From: Cryobacterium shii
Lineage (GTDB): Bacteria > Actinomycetota > Actinomycetes > Actinomycetales > Microbacteriaceae
Assembly (NCBI RefSeq): GCF_004402595.1
Contig: NZ_SOFY01000011.1
Span: 1 to 64,000 of the forward strand
Direction: 5' to 3'
Length of the DNA: 64,000 bases
Shown here: in pieces, positions 1 to 12,695 of the stretch
How positions within the stretch are numbered: position 1 is the first letter of the stretch
Layout: every line of letters begins with the position of its first letter
Notes under the pieces: model-generated
Seen by the model: only the letters and a program-made list of their open reading frames with translations
The model's database searches: none
Told to the model about the DNA's origin: nothing
Translations under genes and position numbers: made by a program

Positions 1-71
1 ACCTCGCCCGCGAGGGCCGCGAACGCAGCAGCCACCACAGCGGCGTCGAGGGTTGCAGTGGGGTCATCCAT
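1..71 (-). CDS. Partial CDS (N-terminus only), possible ArsR-type regulator
   Basis: Only the first 23 codons are inside the window; the gene continues beyond the left edge. It reads MDDPTATLDAA then VVAAAFAALAGE with GC-rich third positions. The segment AAFAALAGE resembles the start of ArsR-family winged-helix regulators (FxALADPTR), but 23 residues cannot prove this. ATG at 71 is chosen because a TAAAAT box lies 7 nt upstream, as in a leaderless mRNA. An in-frame ATG at 92 is possible but lies inside a palindrome. The promoter/operator upstream fits an autoregulated repressor. The gene is transcribed away from dnaE in the same direction, 82 bp after its stop. Confidence 0.4.
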   Translation of the reverse strand, partial: MDDPTATLDAAVVAAAFAALAGE

Positions 72-78
72 ACGCACA

Positions 79-107
79 ATTTTAGCAAACATAGAACGCT
101 ATGTCGA
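79..107 (-). promoter_or_regulatory. Promoter with palindromic operator in the spacer
   Basis: On the minus strand TCGACA (107-102) and TAAAAT (84-79) are spaced by 17 bp, close to the sigma-70 consensus. The spacer contains the perfect inverted repeat ACATAG-AACG-CTATGT (89-104), a typical position for a repressor operator. The start codon ATG follows the -10 box by 7 nt, so the transcript would be leaderless or nearly so. Binding by the downstream product is inference. Confidence 0.5.
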
Positions 108-153
108 GACTATCTCAACTTGTGGAGAACTGATTTAGAAGATAAATACTACC

Positions 154-3693
<3,540 letters not shown>

Positions 3694-3728
3694 AACGGCT
3701 CCGAGGTGTTGAGGTTGGACTCTCCAGC

Positions 3729-4649
3729 CTAGGCATCGCGCAGCACGTCGAGTGCATGCGCGAGGTCGGCGGGGTATTCGGTGGTGAACGTGACCCAGTC
3801 CCGGGAATCGGGGTGGAAGAAGGCCAGCTGCCTGGCGTGCAGCCATTGCCGGGTCAGGCCCAGACGCGCTGTGATCGACGGGTCTGCACCATACATGGCG
3901 TCGCCGACGCACGGATGCTGCTGCGCGGCCATGTGCACGCGGATCTGGTGGGTGCGTCCCGTCTCCAGGTGTACCTCCAGCAGCGACGCCGACCGGAACG
4001 CCTCCAGGGTCTCGTAGTGCGTGACGGAGTCCTTGCCGCCGGCGATCACCGCGAACTTCCAGTCCGACCGCGGGTGGCGGCCGATGGGAGCGTCGACGGT
4101 TCCCGCGAGCGGGTCGGGGTGCCCCTGCACGACGGCGTGGTAGATCTTCTCGACTTCGCGATCGTGGAATGCCTTCTTCAGCCAGGTGTAGGCAGCTTCG
4201 GATTTGGCGACGACCATCAGGCCGCTGGTGCCCACGTCGAGGCGGTGCACGATCCCGGCCCGTTCGCTGGCCCCTGAGGTCGCGATCCGGTAGCCGGCCG
4301 CGGAGAGGGCGCCGAGGACGGTCGGCCCGGTCCAGCCGACACTGGGGTGCGCGGCGACGCCGGACGGCTTGTTCACGACGACGATGCTCTCGTCGTCGTG
4401 AACGATGGTGAGGTCCGGCACCGCGATGGGAACGATCGCCAGGGCTTCCCGGGGCTGCCAGGTCACCTCCAGCCAGGCTCCCCCGTGCAGGCGGTCGGAC
4501 TTGCCGACCACGGCGCCGTTGAGCGTGACCCCGCCGGCCTCGCACACCTCGGCCGCGAAACTCCGCGAGAAGCCGAGGAGCTTGGCGATGCCGGCGTCGA
4601 CGCGCACGCCGGCGAGTCCGTCCGGAAGGGGAAGGGAGCGAGTTTCCAT
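3729..4649 (-). CDS. rluD: RluD/RluA-family 23S rRNA pseudouridine synthase
   Basis: Converts uridine to pseudouridine in large-subunit rRNA. The 306-aa protein has an N-terminal S4 RNA-binding domain (about residues 12-60) and the RluA catalytic motif [13 protein letters not shown] with the nucleophilic Asp138. ATG at 4649 is chosen because the [12 protein letters not shown] start matches the family length; the frame is open further upstream but encodes the lspA shadow. It follows lspA by 8 bp with no clear Shine-Dalgarno sequence, so translation is probably coupled. The exact target uridines cannot be told from the sequence. Confidence 0.9.
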   Translation of the reverse strand: METRSLPLPDGLAGVRVDAGIAKLLGFSRSFAAEVCEAGGVTLNGAVVGKSDRLHGGAWLEVTWQPREALAIVPIAVPDLTIVHDDESIVVVNKPSGVAAHPSVGWTGPTVLGALSAAGYRIATSGASERAGIVHRLDVGTSGLMVVAKSEAAYTWLKKAFHDREVEKIYHAVVQGHPDPLAGTVDAPIGRHPRSDWKFAVIAGGKDSVTHYETLEAFRSASLLEVHLETGRTHQIRVHMAAQQHPCVGDAMYGADPSITARLGLTRQWLHARQLAFFHPDSRDWVTFTTEYPADLAHALDVLRDA

Positions 4650-4657
4650 AGAGAGGA

Positions 4658-5215
4658 TCAGGGTGCTAACTGGGTGGGAGCCACGTCGGACGTGTCTGAA
4701 GCGCTGGTGCGGCGGCCGTCGAGGCCGATGCCGCGAATGGTCAGGTACATGAAGATGATCATGCTCGACACGATGGCCATGTCGGCGACGTTGTAGATGG
4801 CGGGGATCAGCCAGGGTGTCGCGATGAAGTCGATGACATGTCCCTGACCGAAAGACGGCTCCCGCAGGAGACGGTCGGTCAGGTTGCCGAGCACGCCGCC
4901 GAGCAGCAGACCGAAGACGAGCGACCACGCGAGTGAGCGGATGCGTCCGGCGAACCAGACGATGAGGAACACCACGACGACGGCGATGATGGAGAAAACC
5001 CAGGTCATCCCCGTGGCCAGGGAAAAAGCCGCGCCCGGGTTCCGGACGAACTGCAGTTGCAGCACGCTTCCCAGAACCCGGACGACGTCACCCTCGGTCA
5101 GTCTCGTGACGACGAGGAACTTGCTGATCTGATCCAGTGCGTAGATGGCCAGCGCCACGAGGGCGAGGACGATCAGCGCAGTGGAGCGTTTCTTCGCTCC
5201 GACCTTAGGCGCCAA
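4658..5215 (-). CDS. lspA: Lipoprotein signal peptidase (signal peptidase II)
   Basis: Membrane aspartyl protease that cleaves prolipoprotein signal peptides after lipidation. The 185-aa protein has four hydrophobic segments and the two conserved catalytic motifs GNLTDR (Asp114) and YNVADMAI (Asp145), plus the FVRNPGAAF loop. The start is TTG at 5215, overlapping the divIVA stop by 11 bp; no better start follows before the first membrane segment. The C-terminal 20 residues are a Ser/Asp-rich cytoplasmic tail. Part of the divIVA-lspA-rluD-dnaE string. Confidence 0.95.
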   Translation of the reverse strand: MAPKVGAKKRSTALIVLALVALAIYALDQISKFLVVTRLTEGDVVRVLGSVLQLQFVRNPGAAFSLATGMTWVFSIIAVVVVFLIVWFAGRIRSLAWSLVFGLLLGGVLGNLTDRLLREPSFGQGHVIDFIATPWLIPAIYNVADMAIVSSMIIFMYLTIRGIGLDGRRTSASDTSDVAPTQLAP

Positions 5216-5834
5216 AGCTCTGGAAGCTCGGCTTCGAGGCGTTGCTCGACTCGACCGGCGACGTGGCGTCGAGGTCGTGCAGCTGGGACTCGATGTAGCT
5301 CTTCAGCTTCTGGCGGTACTCGCGCTCGAAGGTGCGCAGGTCATCGATCTTGGTCTCGAGGACCGAACGCTCCTGGTCGAGGATGTTGAGCTGCGCACGC
5401 TGCTTGGCTTCCGCCTCGGCGACGAGACGGGCGGCGGTGGCGTGGCCCTCGGCGATGAGTGCATCGCGCTTCTCGGCGCCCTCCTTGACGTGCTCCTCGT
5501 GCAGGCGGCGGGCCAGCTGGAGGAGGTTCGTGGTGCCGGCGGTCTCGTCGATGGGCTCGGCGACAACCGGAGCCGGGACGGGCACGGCTGCGGCCACGAC
5601 GGGCTCGGCAACCGTTTCGGCGATCGGCGCGGACTCGACGGGCTCGGCAACGGGCTCGGAGGCGCCGCCACCGGAGGAAACGCGAGCCTTGAGCTCCTCG
5701 TTCTCAGCGGTCAGTCGACGAAGCTCGACAACGACCTCGTCAAGGAAGTCATCGACCTCGTCCTGATCGTAACCTTCGCGAAATTTAGTCGACTGGAACC
5801 GCTTGTTGACTACATCTTCCGGAGTTAACGCCAT
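5205..5834 (-). CDS. divIVA: DivIVA/Wag31 polar growth scaffold
   Basis: Coiled-coil protein that marks cell poles and septa and directs wall synthesis in Actinobacteria. The N-terminal DivIVA membrane-binding motif MALTPEDVVNKRFQ is intact. A first coiled coil follows (VDDFLDEVVVELRRLTAENE), then an Ala/Pro/Val-rich linker at about residues 60-100, then a second coiled coil rich in Glu/Arg. 209 aa is at the short end of the family. The start has a GGGTGG/GGAAAG stretch just upstream. It lies between yggT and lspA, as is usual downstream of ftsZ-sepF. Confidence 0.95.
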   Translation of the reverse strand: MALTPEDVVNKRFQSTKFREGYDQDEVDDFLDEVVVELRRLTAENEELKARVSSGGGASEPVAEPVESAPIAETVAEPVVAAAVPVPAPVVAEPIDETAGTTNLLQLARRLHEEHVKEGAEKRDALIAEGHATAARLVAEAEAKQRAQLNILDQERSVLETKIDDLRTFEREYRQKLKSYIESQLHDLDATSPVESSNASKPSFQSFGA

Positions 5835-5885
5835 GGCTTTCCACCCTTAAAACTTGAGTTGTGAACATTTGTTTGCGTTCGACCA

Positions 5886-5914
5886 ACGGTACCAAGGTCC
5901 GACGTGATGTCGAA
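5886..5914 (-). promoter_or_regulatory. Putative divIVA promoter
   Basis: In the 136-bp gap between yggT and divIVA, the minus strand carries TTCGAC (5914-5909) and TACCGT (5891-5886) spaced by 17 bp. This would let divIVA-lspA-rluD-dnaE be transcribed independently of the upstream dcw genes. It is a match to consensus only. Confidence 0.35.
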
Positions 5915-5970
5915 CCGCGCCGACCGGACGCGTCGTCGGTCAAGAATACATGGCCCGAGTGTGAGGGGGT

Positions 5971-6273
5971 CTATAACCTCTGCGCGAACGTCATCACGGA
6001 CATTCCGATGATGACGCAGAGCATGGTCAGGCTCCAGCCGAAATCGAACGCGATGGGGCCGAGCCGGAGCGGCGGCAGGAGCCGCCGGAAGAACTTGATC
6101 GGCGGGTCGGTCACGGTGTATACGAACTCGATCAGCACGAGCGTGAAGCCCTGAGGGCGCCACGACCGGTTGACACTGCGCACCAGATCGACGATGAACC
6201 GCCCCCACATCACGAAGAAATAGAGCAGCAGAACGAAGTACGCGAGGCCCGCGATGATCCCGATGATGGACAC
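5971..6273 (-). CDS. yggT: YggT-family membrane protein
   Basis: Small 100-aa integral membrane protein with two hydrophobic segments (about residues 3-28 and 74-98) separated by a basic loop containing the family signature TDPPIKFFRRLLPPLR. YggT proteins are regularly encoded between sepF and divIVA in Gram-positives; the molecular role is not established but is linked to division or osmotic adaptation. It follows sepF by 8 bp and is the last gene before a 136-bp gap holding a divIVA promoter candidate. Confidence 0.9.
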   Translation of the reverse strand: MSIIGIIAGLAYFVLLLYFFVMWGRFIVDLVRSVNRSWRPQGFTLVLIEFVYTVTDPPIKFFRRLLPPLRLGPIAFDFGWSLTMLCVIIGMSVMTFAQRL

Positions 6274-6281
6274 GGTGCGCG

Positions 6282-6845
6282 CTACGACTGGGCGAAGAAG
6301 GACGCCTCGGCGTCGGTTTCCTCAGCCGCGTTGTCGCCGGACACGACGACGTGGGACGGGGACAGCAGGAAGACCTTCGCGGTGACGCGCTCGATCTTGC
6401 CGTACAGGCCCTGGGACAGGCCGCTGGCGAAGTCGATCAGACGCCGGGCATCCGCGTCGCTCATCTGGGACAGGTTGATGATGACCGGGATGCCGTCCCG
6501 GAAGGATTCGGCGATCACCTGGGCGTCCTTGTACTGGCGCGGGTGGACGGTGAGGATTTCATTCATGTCTGAGGTAGCCACATTCTTAGGGGTGGAAGTC
6601 TTGCGCAGCGGTGTCACCGGTGCACGGCCGGCCGAGCCGGCGGAGTGCGACGAGGCGGAGTGCGAAGAGGTGGAGGCGGAGGAGTGAGGAGCCGCGGTCT
6701 TCGGGGCCGCCGAGTGCGACGATGCTGGACTGGACGCAGCGGAGTGCGGGGCGGTCGACACGGGCGCAGCAGCGGGCGCCTCGTATTCGAGTTCCTCGTC
6801 TGCCAGGCCCAGGTAAACCATGGTTTTCTTGAGCGGGTTGGACAT
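6282..6845 (-). CDS. sepF: Cell division protein SepF
   Basis: FtsZ membrane anchor and Z-ring organiser; in Actinobacteria lacking FtsA it is the main anchor. The 187-aa protein starts with the amphipathic N-terminus [18 protein letters not shown], then a Ser/Ala/His-rich low-complexity linker (about residues 25-80), then the SepF globular domain (from [15 protein letters not shown] to HVVVSGDNA). GGAGG lies about 6 nt before the ATG. It is preceded by a TAGAAT box, so it may have its own promoter between yggS and sepF. Consistent with the absence of ftsA in this cluster. Confidence 0.95.
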   Translation of the reverse strand: MSNPLKKTMVYLGLADEELEYEAPAAAPVSTAPHSAASSPASSHSAAPKTAAPHSSASTSSHSASSHSAGSAGRAPVTPLRKTSTPKNVATSDMNEILTVHPRQYKDAQVIAESFRDGIPVIINLSQMSDADARRLIDFASGLSQGLYGKIERVTAKVFLLSPSHVVVSGDNAAEETDAEASFFAQS

Positions 6846-6864
6846 CTCGACCTCCGTGTTGGTG

Positions 6865-6870
6865 ATTCTA
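6865..6870 (-). promoter_or_regulatory. Putative -10 box for sepF
   Basis: TAGAAT on the minus strand, 19 nt before the sepF ATG and followed by a GGAGG ribosome-binding site. No convincing -35 is visible, which is common in Actinobacteria. It overlaps the 35-bp sepF-yggS gap. Confidence 0.3.
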
Positions 6871-6880
6871 CTTATCCAGA

Positions 6881-7585
6881 TTAACCGGGTACCGGGCGAT
6901 TACCGGTGATTGCTGTGCCAATTCGAAGGTGTGTCGCCCCTTCGCTGATCGCCTCCGGGTAGTCCTGGGACATGCCCATGGACAGGAACTTCGCCTCCGG
7001 CGCCAGCAGCCGGATGCGCTCGCCCAGCTCACGAACCCGGGCGAAGGCCCGCCTGGGTTCCTCGCCGAGCGGGGCCACCGCCATCAGTCCGAGCAGGCGC
7101 AGCCCCGAGGTGGACAGGACTCGTTCGACCAGGGGGTCGAGCAGGCCGGGGTCGACTCCCCCGCGTGCCGGGTCGTCGGTGAGGTTCACCTGCACGAAGC
7201 AGTCGATGACGTCGGATTCCGAGCTGAGCGCGTCGACCAGTGAGGCCCGGTCGACGGAGTGAATGACGTCGGCGTAGGCCCGAACCTGTTTGGCCTTCTT
7301 GCCCTGGACCTGGCCGACGAAATGCCAGGTCAGGTCCAGTCCGGCCAGGGCCTCGACCTTCGCCTGGGCTTCCTGATGACGGTTCTCGCCGACATCGTGC
7401 ACGCCGAGGGCGACGAGCTGCTCGATCAGGGTGACCGGGTGGAACTTGGTCACGACGACGGTCACGATGTCCCGTTCGTCGCGCCCGGCCGAGGCCGCCG
7501 CGGCAGCGATTCCACTGCGCACGGCGGCCAGGCGCTCCGCCAGGCCGGCCAGGTCGCGCAGGCCGGCCAGGTCGGGGTCACTCAT
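6881..7585 (-). CDS. yggS: YggS/PLPBP-family pyridoxal-phosphate homeostasis protein
   Basis: PLP-binding protein (alanine-racemase-like single-domain fold) that buffers free pyridoxal phosphate and affects amino-acid pools; it is not itself a racemase. The 234-aa sequence has the PLP lysine in VVVTKFHP (Lys47), the [12 protein letters not shown] motif, the [13 protein letters not shown] segment and the C-terminal [24 protein letters not shown] phosphate-binding stretch. It sits 16 bp after ftsZ, the usual position in Gram-positive division clusters. Confidence 0.92.
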   Translation of the reverse strand: MSDPDLAGLRDLAGLAERLAAVRSGIAAAAASAGRDERDIVTVVVTKFHPVTLIEQLVALGVHDVGENRHQEAQAKVEALAGLDLTWHFVGQVQGKKAKQVRAYADVIHSVDRASLVDALSSESDVIDCFVQVNLTDDPARGGVDPGLLDPLVERVLSTSGLRLLGLMAVAPLGEEPRRAFARVRELGERIRLLAPEAKFLSMGMSQDYPEAISEGATHLRIGTAITGNRPVPG

Positions 7586-7601
7586 CTCGCCGTTCGCCCC
7601 G

Positions 7602-8798
7602 CTACTTCAGGAAGTCCGGGATGTCCAGGTCGTCCGGGTCTTCTTCGAAGGCGGGGTCGGCGACGGCCGCACCCGGTTCGACGCCGGACCAGACCGAGGA
7701 CGCGGAGGCGTCACCGACGGAATAGGCGGCGGAATCGTTCGCGTCCGCGGCGGTACCATTCGAACCGGCGCCGTTCGAGGAGACGCCCGCCGCGACGCCG
7801 GCGGCGACGAGGTCGGCCCGGCGCACCTCGACGGCCTTGGCACCCGGCTCTCCGCCGTCGAACCCGGCCGCGATCACGGTGACCCGCACCTCGTCGCCGA
7901 GGGTGTCGTCGATGACGGCACCGAAGATGATGTTGGCTTCGGGGTGGACGGCTTCCTGCACCAGGCGGGCGGCGTCATTGATCTCGAAGATTCCGAGGTT
8001 CGAGCCACCCTGGATGGACAGGAGTACGCCGTGCGCCCCGTCGATGGACGCCTCGAGCAGCGGCGATGCCACGGCCAGTTCGGCGGCCTTGATGGCACGG
8101 TCGGCGCCGCGGGAGGAGCCGATGCCCATCAGCGCGGAACCGGCGCCCTGCATGACCGACTTGACGTCGGCGAAGTCGAGGTTGATCAGGCCGGGGGTGG
8201 TGATCAGGTCGGTGATGCCCTGCACACCGGCGAGGAGGACCTGGTCGGCGGTGGCGAACGCCTCGAGCATGCTGATGCCGCGGTCGCTGATCTCCAGCAA
8301 GCGGTCGTTCGGCACGACGATGAGGGTGTCGACCTCGTTCTTGAGGGAGGCGACGCCGGCCTCGGCCTGCGCCTGGCGGCGCTTGCCCTCGAAGCCGAAG
8401 GGCTTGGTGACGACACCGATGGTGAGCGCGCCGATGGACTTGGCGATGCGGGCGACGACGGGCGCACCGCCGGTGCCCGTTCCACCACCCTCGCCTGCCG
8501 TGACGAAGACCATGTCCGCGCCAGCCAGGGCCTCTTCGATTTCTTCGGCGTGATCCTCGGCGGCGCGACGGCCCACCTCGGGGTCGGCGCCGGCGCCGAG
8601 GCCGCGGGTGAGGTCGCGGCCCACGTCGAGTTTGACGTCGGCGTCGCTCATCAGGAGCGCCTGGGCATCCGTATTGATGGCGATGAACTCGACCCCGCGG
8701 AGGCCGAGCTCGATCATGCGGTTGACGGCGTTGACACCGCCGCCACCGATTCCAACAACCTTGATGACTGCGAGGTAGTTCTGATTTGTTGTTGACAC
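7602..8798 (-). CDS. ftsZ: Cell division GTPase FtsZ
   Basis: Tubulin-like GTPase forming the Z ring. The 398-aa protein begins [18 protein letters not shown], has the tubulin signature [13 protein letters not shown], and ends with the conserved C-terminal peptide [12 protein letters not shown] that binds SepF. The linker (about residues 320-385) is rich in Ala/Ser/Asp. GTG at 8798 is preceded by GGAGG with a 6-nt spacer, a strong ribosome-binding site. A 160-bp AT-rich upstream region separates it from ftsQ and probably carries its main promoter. Confidence 0.97.
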   Translation of the reverse strand: MSTTNQNYLAVIKVVGIGGGGVNAVNRMIELGLRGVEFIAINTDAQALLMSDADVKLDVGRDLTRGLGAGADPEVGRRAAEDHAEEIEEALAGADMVFVTAGEGGGTGTGGAPVVARIAKSIGALTIGVVTKPFGFEGKRRQAQAEAGVASLKNEVDTLIVVPNDRLLEISDRGISMLEAFATADQVLLAGVQGITDLITTPGLINLDFADVKSVMQGAGSALMGIGSSRGADRAIKAAELAVASPLLEASIDGAHGVLLSIQGGSNLGIFEINDAARLVQEAVHPEANIIFGAVIDDTLGDEVRVTVIAAGFDGGEPGAKAVEVRRADLVAAGVAAGVSSNGAGSNGTAADANDSAAYSVGDASASSVWSGVEPGAAVADPAFEEDPDDLDIPDFLK

Positions 8799-8828
8799 GT
8801 CCGGCCTCCGGTGGAACCCTAAACCTCT

Positions 8829-8880
8829 TGTCGAAGTTTAAAGTTATGCTGAGTATGCAATTCCTGTATCGAAGTTATGC
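8829..8880 (-). promoter_or_regulatory. AT-rich ftsZ upstream region with repeated GCATA boxes
   Basis: This is the most AT-rich part of the ftsQ-ftsZ gap. The minus strand has GCATAACTT twice (8880-8872 and 8849-8841), 31 bp apart or about three helical turns, with a third GCATAC between them (8858-8853). TAAACT follows the downstream copy and could be a -10 box. The layout suggests a regulator-binding promoter for ftsZ; no specific regulator is identified. Confidence 0.35.
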
Positions 8881-8926
8881 GCCAGCCGTGCCGGGACGGG
8901 GAGGCGCGCCCGCGTGTCGCGAAGAT

Positions 8927-8970
8927 TCAGCCCAGAACTCAGCGAAGAACTCGCCGATTCAGCGAAGAAC
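8927..8970 (-). repeat. Three 12-bp repeats spanning and following the ftsQ stop
   Basis: On the minus strand GTTCTTCGCTGA occurs at 8970-8959, where its TGA is the ftsQ stop, and again at 8950-8939. The variant GTTCTGGGCTGA follows directly at 8938-8927. It is probably a small duplication of the gene end. Confidence 0.6.
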
Positions 8971-10074
8971 GGCGCTGTCGGGCGAGGACACGTCGTATTC
9001 GCCGACGGTGCCCACCGGGTGGCTCACGATCAGGGCGGCCAGGACGACCGCCTTGTACTCCGACTTCTCCGCGCTTCCCCAGACCACGCGGGCCCCGCCG
9101 ACCAGCGTCAGGGTGACATCGTCCTTGGTGGCCGCGGTCACTGTGTCCAGTCCGGTGCGGATGCTCTCCGGCAAAGCGGCGATCACGGCCGTCGCGGCGA
9201 GGAAGCCGGCGCTGCCCGACCCCGAGCGCGCATCGATGGTGGCGTACCCGGCCGGGCGCTCCGGGCTGCTCTGGATCACCACTCCGGCCGCGTCGACCAG
9301 GTCGAAGCCCGCGCCGGTCGCCAATGCCCCGACCGGCTCGCGCTCGACGATGCGCACCACCAGTGTGGCGGGCGGGCGGCTCTCGGTGACGTAGCTCTGG
9401 ATCAGGGTGAACTCGGACAGGTCCTTCTTCACCTCGGCCAGATCGACGAGCGGCAACGGCGTGCCGAGCTGGTCGCCCAGAGCCGCCTGAATCTTGTCCG
9501 CCGGGATCCGGTTCGCTCCGACGACCTCGATCGTGCGCAGCGCCATCAGCGGCGAGTAGACGCCGACGACGACGAAAGCGGCCAGGACGACGGTGACGCC
9601 CAGGGACGCCAGCCAGGCATTGCGCCGGCGGCGTGACCGCCAGGTGAACCGCCTGACCTCCTCGCGCTCGTAGCGTTTCCGAGCCCGCCGGGCGGCCCGC
9701 AGCTTGAGCCTGGCCCCGGCCGGTGTGAGGGGCGCCGCAGGTTTGTCGGCCGGCTGCGTCTTCGTCGAGCGCGTGTCCGCAGGCGGCGTGGGTGCGGGGC
9801 TCGCGCCCGAGCCCGGCCGCAGTGGAGACACCGAGGCCAGGGGACCCGGAAGGGCGGATGCCGGCTGCACGGTGATCGGCTCGGTGAACGACTCGGTGTT
9901 CGGTTCGGTGGACGCGGCGCCACGCGAGGGCCACGAACCGCGCACGAAAGATTGGGCGGCGGGCGGGCGCACGGGGCGACGGATGCCGGCCCCCTTGCGC
10001 GCCGGCGGGGCGCTGTCGGTCGGCGTTTCGGCGGGAGGAACGACCGGACGTTCGAAGCCCTGTGGCCGCCTCAT
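8959..10074 (-). CDS. ftsQ: Cell division protein FtsQ
   Basis: Bitopic divisome protein bridging early and late division proteins. The 371-aa protein has a long Pro/Ala/Thr-rich cytoplasmic region (residues 1-120), a basic stretch, one membrane segment (about residues 155-178, NAWLASLGVTVVLAAF) and an extracytoplasmic POTRA domain starting at LMALRTIEVVGANRIP, followed by the FtsQ domain (LVVRIVEREPVGAL). It lies 13 bp after murC and upstream of ftsZ, the standard order. Confidence 0.93.
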   Translation of the reverse strand: MRRPQGFERPVVPPAETPTDSAPPARKGAGIRRPVRPPAAQSFVRGSWPSRGAASTEPNTESFTEPITVQPASALPGPLASVSPLRPGSGASPAPTPPADTRSTKTQPADKPAAPLTPAGARLKLRAARRARKRYEREEVRRFTWRSRRRRNAWLASLGVTVVLAAFVVVGVYSPLMALRTIEVVGANRIPADKIQAALGDQLGTPLPLVDLAEVKKDLSEFTLIQSYVTESRPPATLVVRIVEREPVGALATGAGFDLVDAAGVVIQSSPERPAGYATIDARSGSGSAGFLAATAVIAALPESIRTGLDTVTAATKDDVTLTLVGGARVVWGSAEKSEYKAVVLAALIVSHPVGTVGEYDVSSPDSAVLR

Positions 10075-10087
10075 GCCCGGGCGCGGC

Positions 10088-11485
10088 TCATCCGCGCGCC
10101 CGCGTGAGCGAGCCGAGGAGCTGGGGAACGATGCGGTACACGTCGCCGCAGCCGAGGGTGACCACGAAGTCGCCGTCCCGGGCGATGGAGGCGACGTAGT
10201 CCGCGGCCTCCTGCCAGTCGGGCACGTAGACCACGTGGGACGGGTCGAGGAACCGGTCGGCGACGAGCGTGCCGGTGACGCCGGGCTCGGGGTCTTCCCG
10301 GGCGCCGTACACGCCCAGTACGACGGTCTGGTCGGCGCAGGTCTCGAGGGCGTCCGCGAATTCCTGCGCGAAGAGCCGGGTGCGGCTGTACAGGTGCGGC
10401 TGGTGCACGGCGATGATGCGGCCGGAGCCGACCACGGTTCGGGCGGCGGACAGGGCTGCGGCCACTTCGGTCGGGTGATGGGCGTAGTCGTCGTAGACGC
10501 TCACGCCGCCGACTGTGCCGTGCAGTTCGAACCGGCGCTCCGTGCCGCCGAACTCCGAGATGGCGGCCAGGGACGCTTCAGCCTCGAACCCGAGTCCCAC
10601 CAGCACAGCGAAGGCCCCGGCGGCGTTGATGGCGTTGTGCCGGCCCGGGATGCGGAGGGTGGCGAAGTAGTCGTGGCCGGCCCACGCCACGCCGAAGCGC
10701 ACCGGCCCGTCCGTGACCACGGAGTGCAGCCGCACGTCGGCGCCGTCGTCCTCGCCGAAGGTGATGACGCGCTTTTCGGCCAGCTTGCCGGTCACACTGA
10801 CCGCGCCAGGGTCGTCGGAGGAGATGACGACGAGTTCGGTCGCGTTCTGGGCGAACTCCACGAAGGCCGCCTCGAACGCTTCCAGCGAGCCGTAGTGGTC
10901 GAGGTGGTCGGGGTCGACGTTGGTGACCAAAGCCACGGCCGTGTTGTAGAGCAGGAACGACCCGTCGGATTCGTCGGCCTCGACGACGAAGAGATCGTCG
11001 GTTCCGCTGGCCGCCGACACGCCGAGGGACTCGATCACGCCGCCGTTGACGAAGCTCGGGTGCTGTCCCAGGCCGAGCAGGCCGGTCACGATCATGCCGG
11101 TGGAGGTGGTCTTGCCGTGGGCGCCGGCCACGGCGACCAGACGGTGCTTCTCGATCAGCCAGGCCAGGGCCTGCGACCGGTGCAGCACCGGGAGGCCCTT
11201 CTCCCTGGCCAGCACGTACTCGGGGTTGTCCTGCCAGAGCGCGCCCGTGACGACGAGGCTGTCGGCGTCGCCGACGTTCTCGGCCGCGTGGCCGATCGCG
11301 ATGCGCGCGCCCAGTTTGCGCAGTGCCAGCACGTTGTCCGACTCCCGCACGTCAGACCCGGTCACCGTGTGCCCGGCGTCGATGAACAGGCGCGCGATGC
11401 CGCTCATCCCCGAGCCGCCGATGCCCACGAAATGCACCGTTCCGAGATCTCGGGGAATGGTGAGGTTCAGATCGGGCTTGATCAC
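10088..11485 (-). CDS. murC: UDP-N-acetylmuramate--L-alanine ligase
   Basis: Adds L-Ala to UDP-MurNAc, the first stem-peptide step, in the cytoplasm. It shows the N-terminal nucleotide-binding motif [15 protein letters not shown], the ATP loop [11 protein letters not shown], the central [10 protein letters not shown] segment and the C-terminal [10 protein letters not shown] motif. GTG at 11485 is chosen (465 aa, reading [11 protein letters not shown]) because it matches the usual family start. A GTG at 11563 would add 26 residues of unconserved sequence without a ribosome-binding site. It is 136 bp after murG, and nothing else is visible in that gap. Confidence 0.93.
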   Translation of the reverse strand: MIKPDLNLTIPRDLGTVHFVGIGGSGMSGIARLFIDAGHTVTGSDVRESDNVLALRKLGARIAIGHAAENVGDADSLVVTGALWQDNPEYVLAREKGLPVLHRSQALAWLIEKHRLVAVAGAHGKTTSTGMIVTGLLGLGQHPSFVNGGVIESLGVSAASGTDDLFVVEADESDGSFLLYNTAVALVTNVDPDHLDHYGSLEAFEAAFVEFAQNATELVVISSDDPGAVSVTGKLAEKRVITFGEDDGADVRLHSVVTDGPVRFGVAWAGHDYFATLRIPGRHNAINAAGAFAVLVGLGFEAEASLAAISEFGGTERRFELHGTVGGVSVYDDYAHHPTEVAAALSAARTVVGSGRIIAVHQPHLYSRTRLFAQEFADALETCADQTVVLGVYGAREDPEPGVTGTLVADRFLDPSHVVYVPDWQEAADYVASIARDGDFVVTLGCGDVYRIVPQLLGSLTRARG

Positions 11486-11621
11486 GGTTGCTGCGCTCTT
11501 CTCAGTCGGAGACGAATGTGGAGACGAATGGTTGAAGACAGGTGCTCGGTGTGCTGAAACCACGTTAGCCGCCGCGGCCCCGGAATGCCGGATTGACCGC
11601 GGCGGGCGCGAACCCGGGCGG

Positions 11622-12695
11622 TTACCCCCGGACCGCGCCCTGAATGAAGTCGACCATTCTGGCGGCGCCGTCCCTGGCCCCGGCGGATGCCGCCGCGACG
11701 CCCATCCGGCGCACCCGCGACCGGTCGCTCAGCACGGGGATGAGCTCGTCCCGGACCCATTCGGGGAGGAAGTCCGCGTCATCGACGAGGATTCCGCCGC
11801 CGGACGCGACGACGTCGGCCGCGTTGAAGCGCTGCTCGCCGTTGCCCACCGGGTACGGCACGTACGCGGCCGGGATGCCCAGGGCGCTCAGCTCGGACAC
11901 CGTGCCGGCGCCGGACCGGGACACGGCGAAGTCCGCCGCTGACAGCGCCAGGTCCATCCGGTCGCAATAGGAGATCATGCGATAGTGCCCCAGACCGGGG
12001 TCGCTCACCTCGGACTTGTCGCCGGTGATGTGCAGCACCTGCCACCCGGCGGCGATCAGCGCGGGCGCGGATTGGACGATCGTCGTGTTCAGTCTTCTCG
12101 CGCCGAGGGATCCGCCGGTGACGAGCAGGGTGGGCCGCTCCTCGGCGAGGCCGAAGAAGGCGAGCGCCTCCGGGCGAGTCGCGTCCCGGTCCAGCTCGGC
12201 GATTTCGGCGCGCAGCGGCATCCCGACGGTGTGCGCGCGCCGGATCCGGGTGCCGGCGAAGGCGACACCGACATGGTGGGTCAACCAGGCGCCCAGCCGG
12301 TTGGCCAGGCCGGCCTTGAAATTGGCCTCGTGGATGACGATGGGGATGCCTGACCGGCGGGCGGCCAGGTACGCCGGCGTGGACACGTAGCCGCCAAAAC
12401 CCACCACGACGTCGACGCCGCGGGCGGCGAGGAGGTCGGCAAGGTCGGCGACCGCCTGGTTGAACCGCGGCAGGAAAGTGAGGGCCTGGCGGTTCGGACG
12501 ACGCGGGAACGGCAGCCGGGGCACGAACACGAGCTCGTAGCCGCGGGCGGGAACCAGCCTGGCCTCGAGCCCCTCCCGGGTGCCGAGCACGATCAGAGTG
12601 GCGTCCGGTTCCCGCGCGGCGATGGTGTCCGCCACCGCCAGCAGGGGGTTCACGTGGCCGGCGGTTCCGCCTCCGGCCAGAAGGTAGGTGGTCAC
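11622..12695 (-). CDS. murG: UDP-GlcNAc:lipid I GlcNAc transferase
   Basis: Makes lipid II by adding GlcNAc to lipid I at the inner membrane face. The 357-aa GT28 protein begins [19 protein letters not shown], a glycine-rich loop for lipid I, and carries the UDP-GlcNAc site segments [11 protein letters not shown] and [27 protein letters not shown] at 12695 overlaps the ftsW stop by 4 bp (GTGA), which indicates translational coupling and fixes the start. The frame is open further upstream but only as a shadow of ftsW. Confidence 0.95.
   Translation of the reverse strand: MTTYLLAGGGTAGHVNPLLAVADTIAAREPDATLIVLGTREGLEARLVPARGYELVFVPRLPFPRRPNRQALTFLPRFNQAVADLADLLAARGVDVVVGFGGYVSTPAYLAARRSGIPIVIHEANFKAGLANRLGAWLTHHVGVAFAGTRIRRAHTVGMPLRAEIAELDRDATRPEALAFFGLAEERPTLLVTGGSLGARRLNTTIVQSAPALIAAGWQVLHITGDKSEVSDPGLGHYRMISYCDRMDLALSAADFAVSRSGAGTVSELSALGIPAAYVPYPVGNGEQRFNAADVVASGGGILVDDADFLPEWVRDELIPVLSDRSRVRRMGVAAASAGARDGAARMVDFIQGAVRG

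Noticed and set aside
3694-4545. Apparent 280-residue N-terminal extension of DnaE
   Set aside because: This part is an alternative frame of rluD (Arg/Pro-rich, no domain), and the PHP domain begins normally after the TTG at 3693, which has its own ribosome-binding site.
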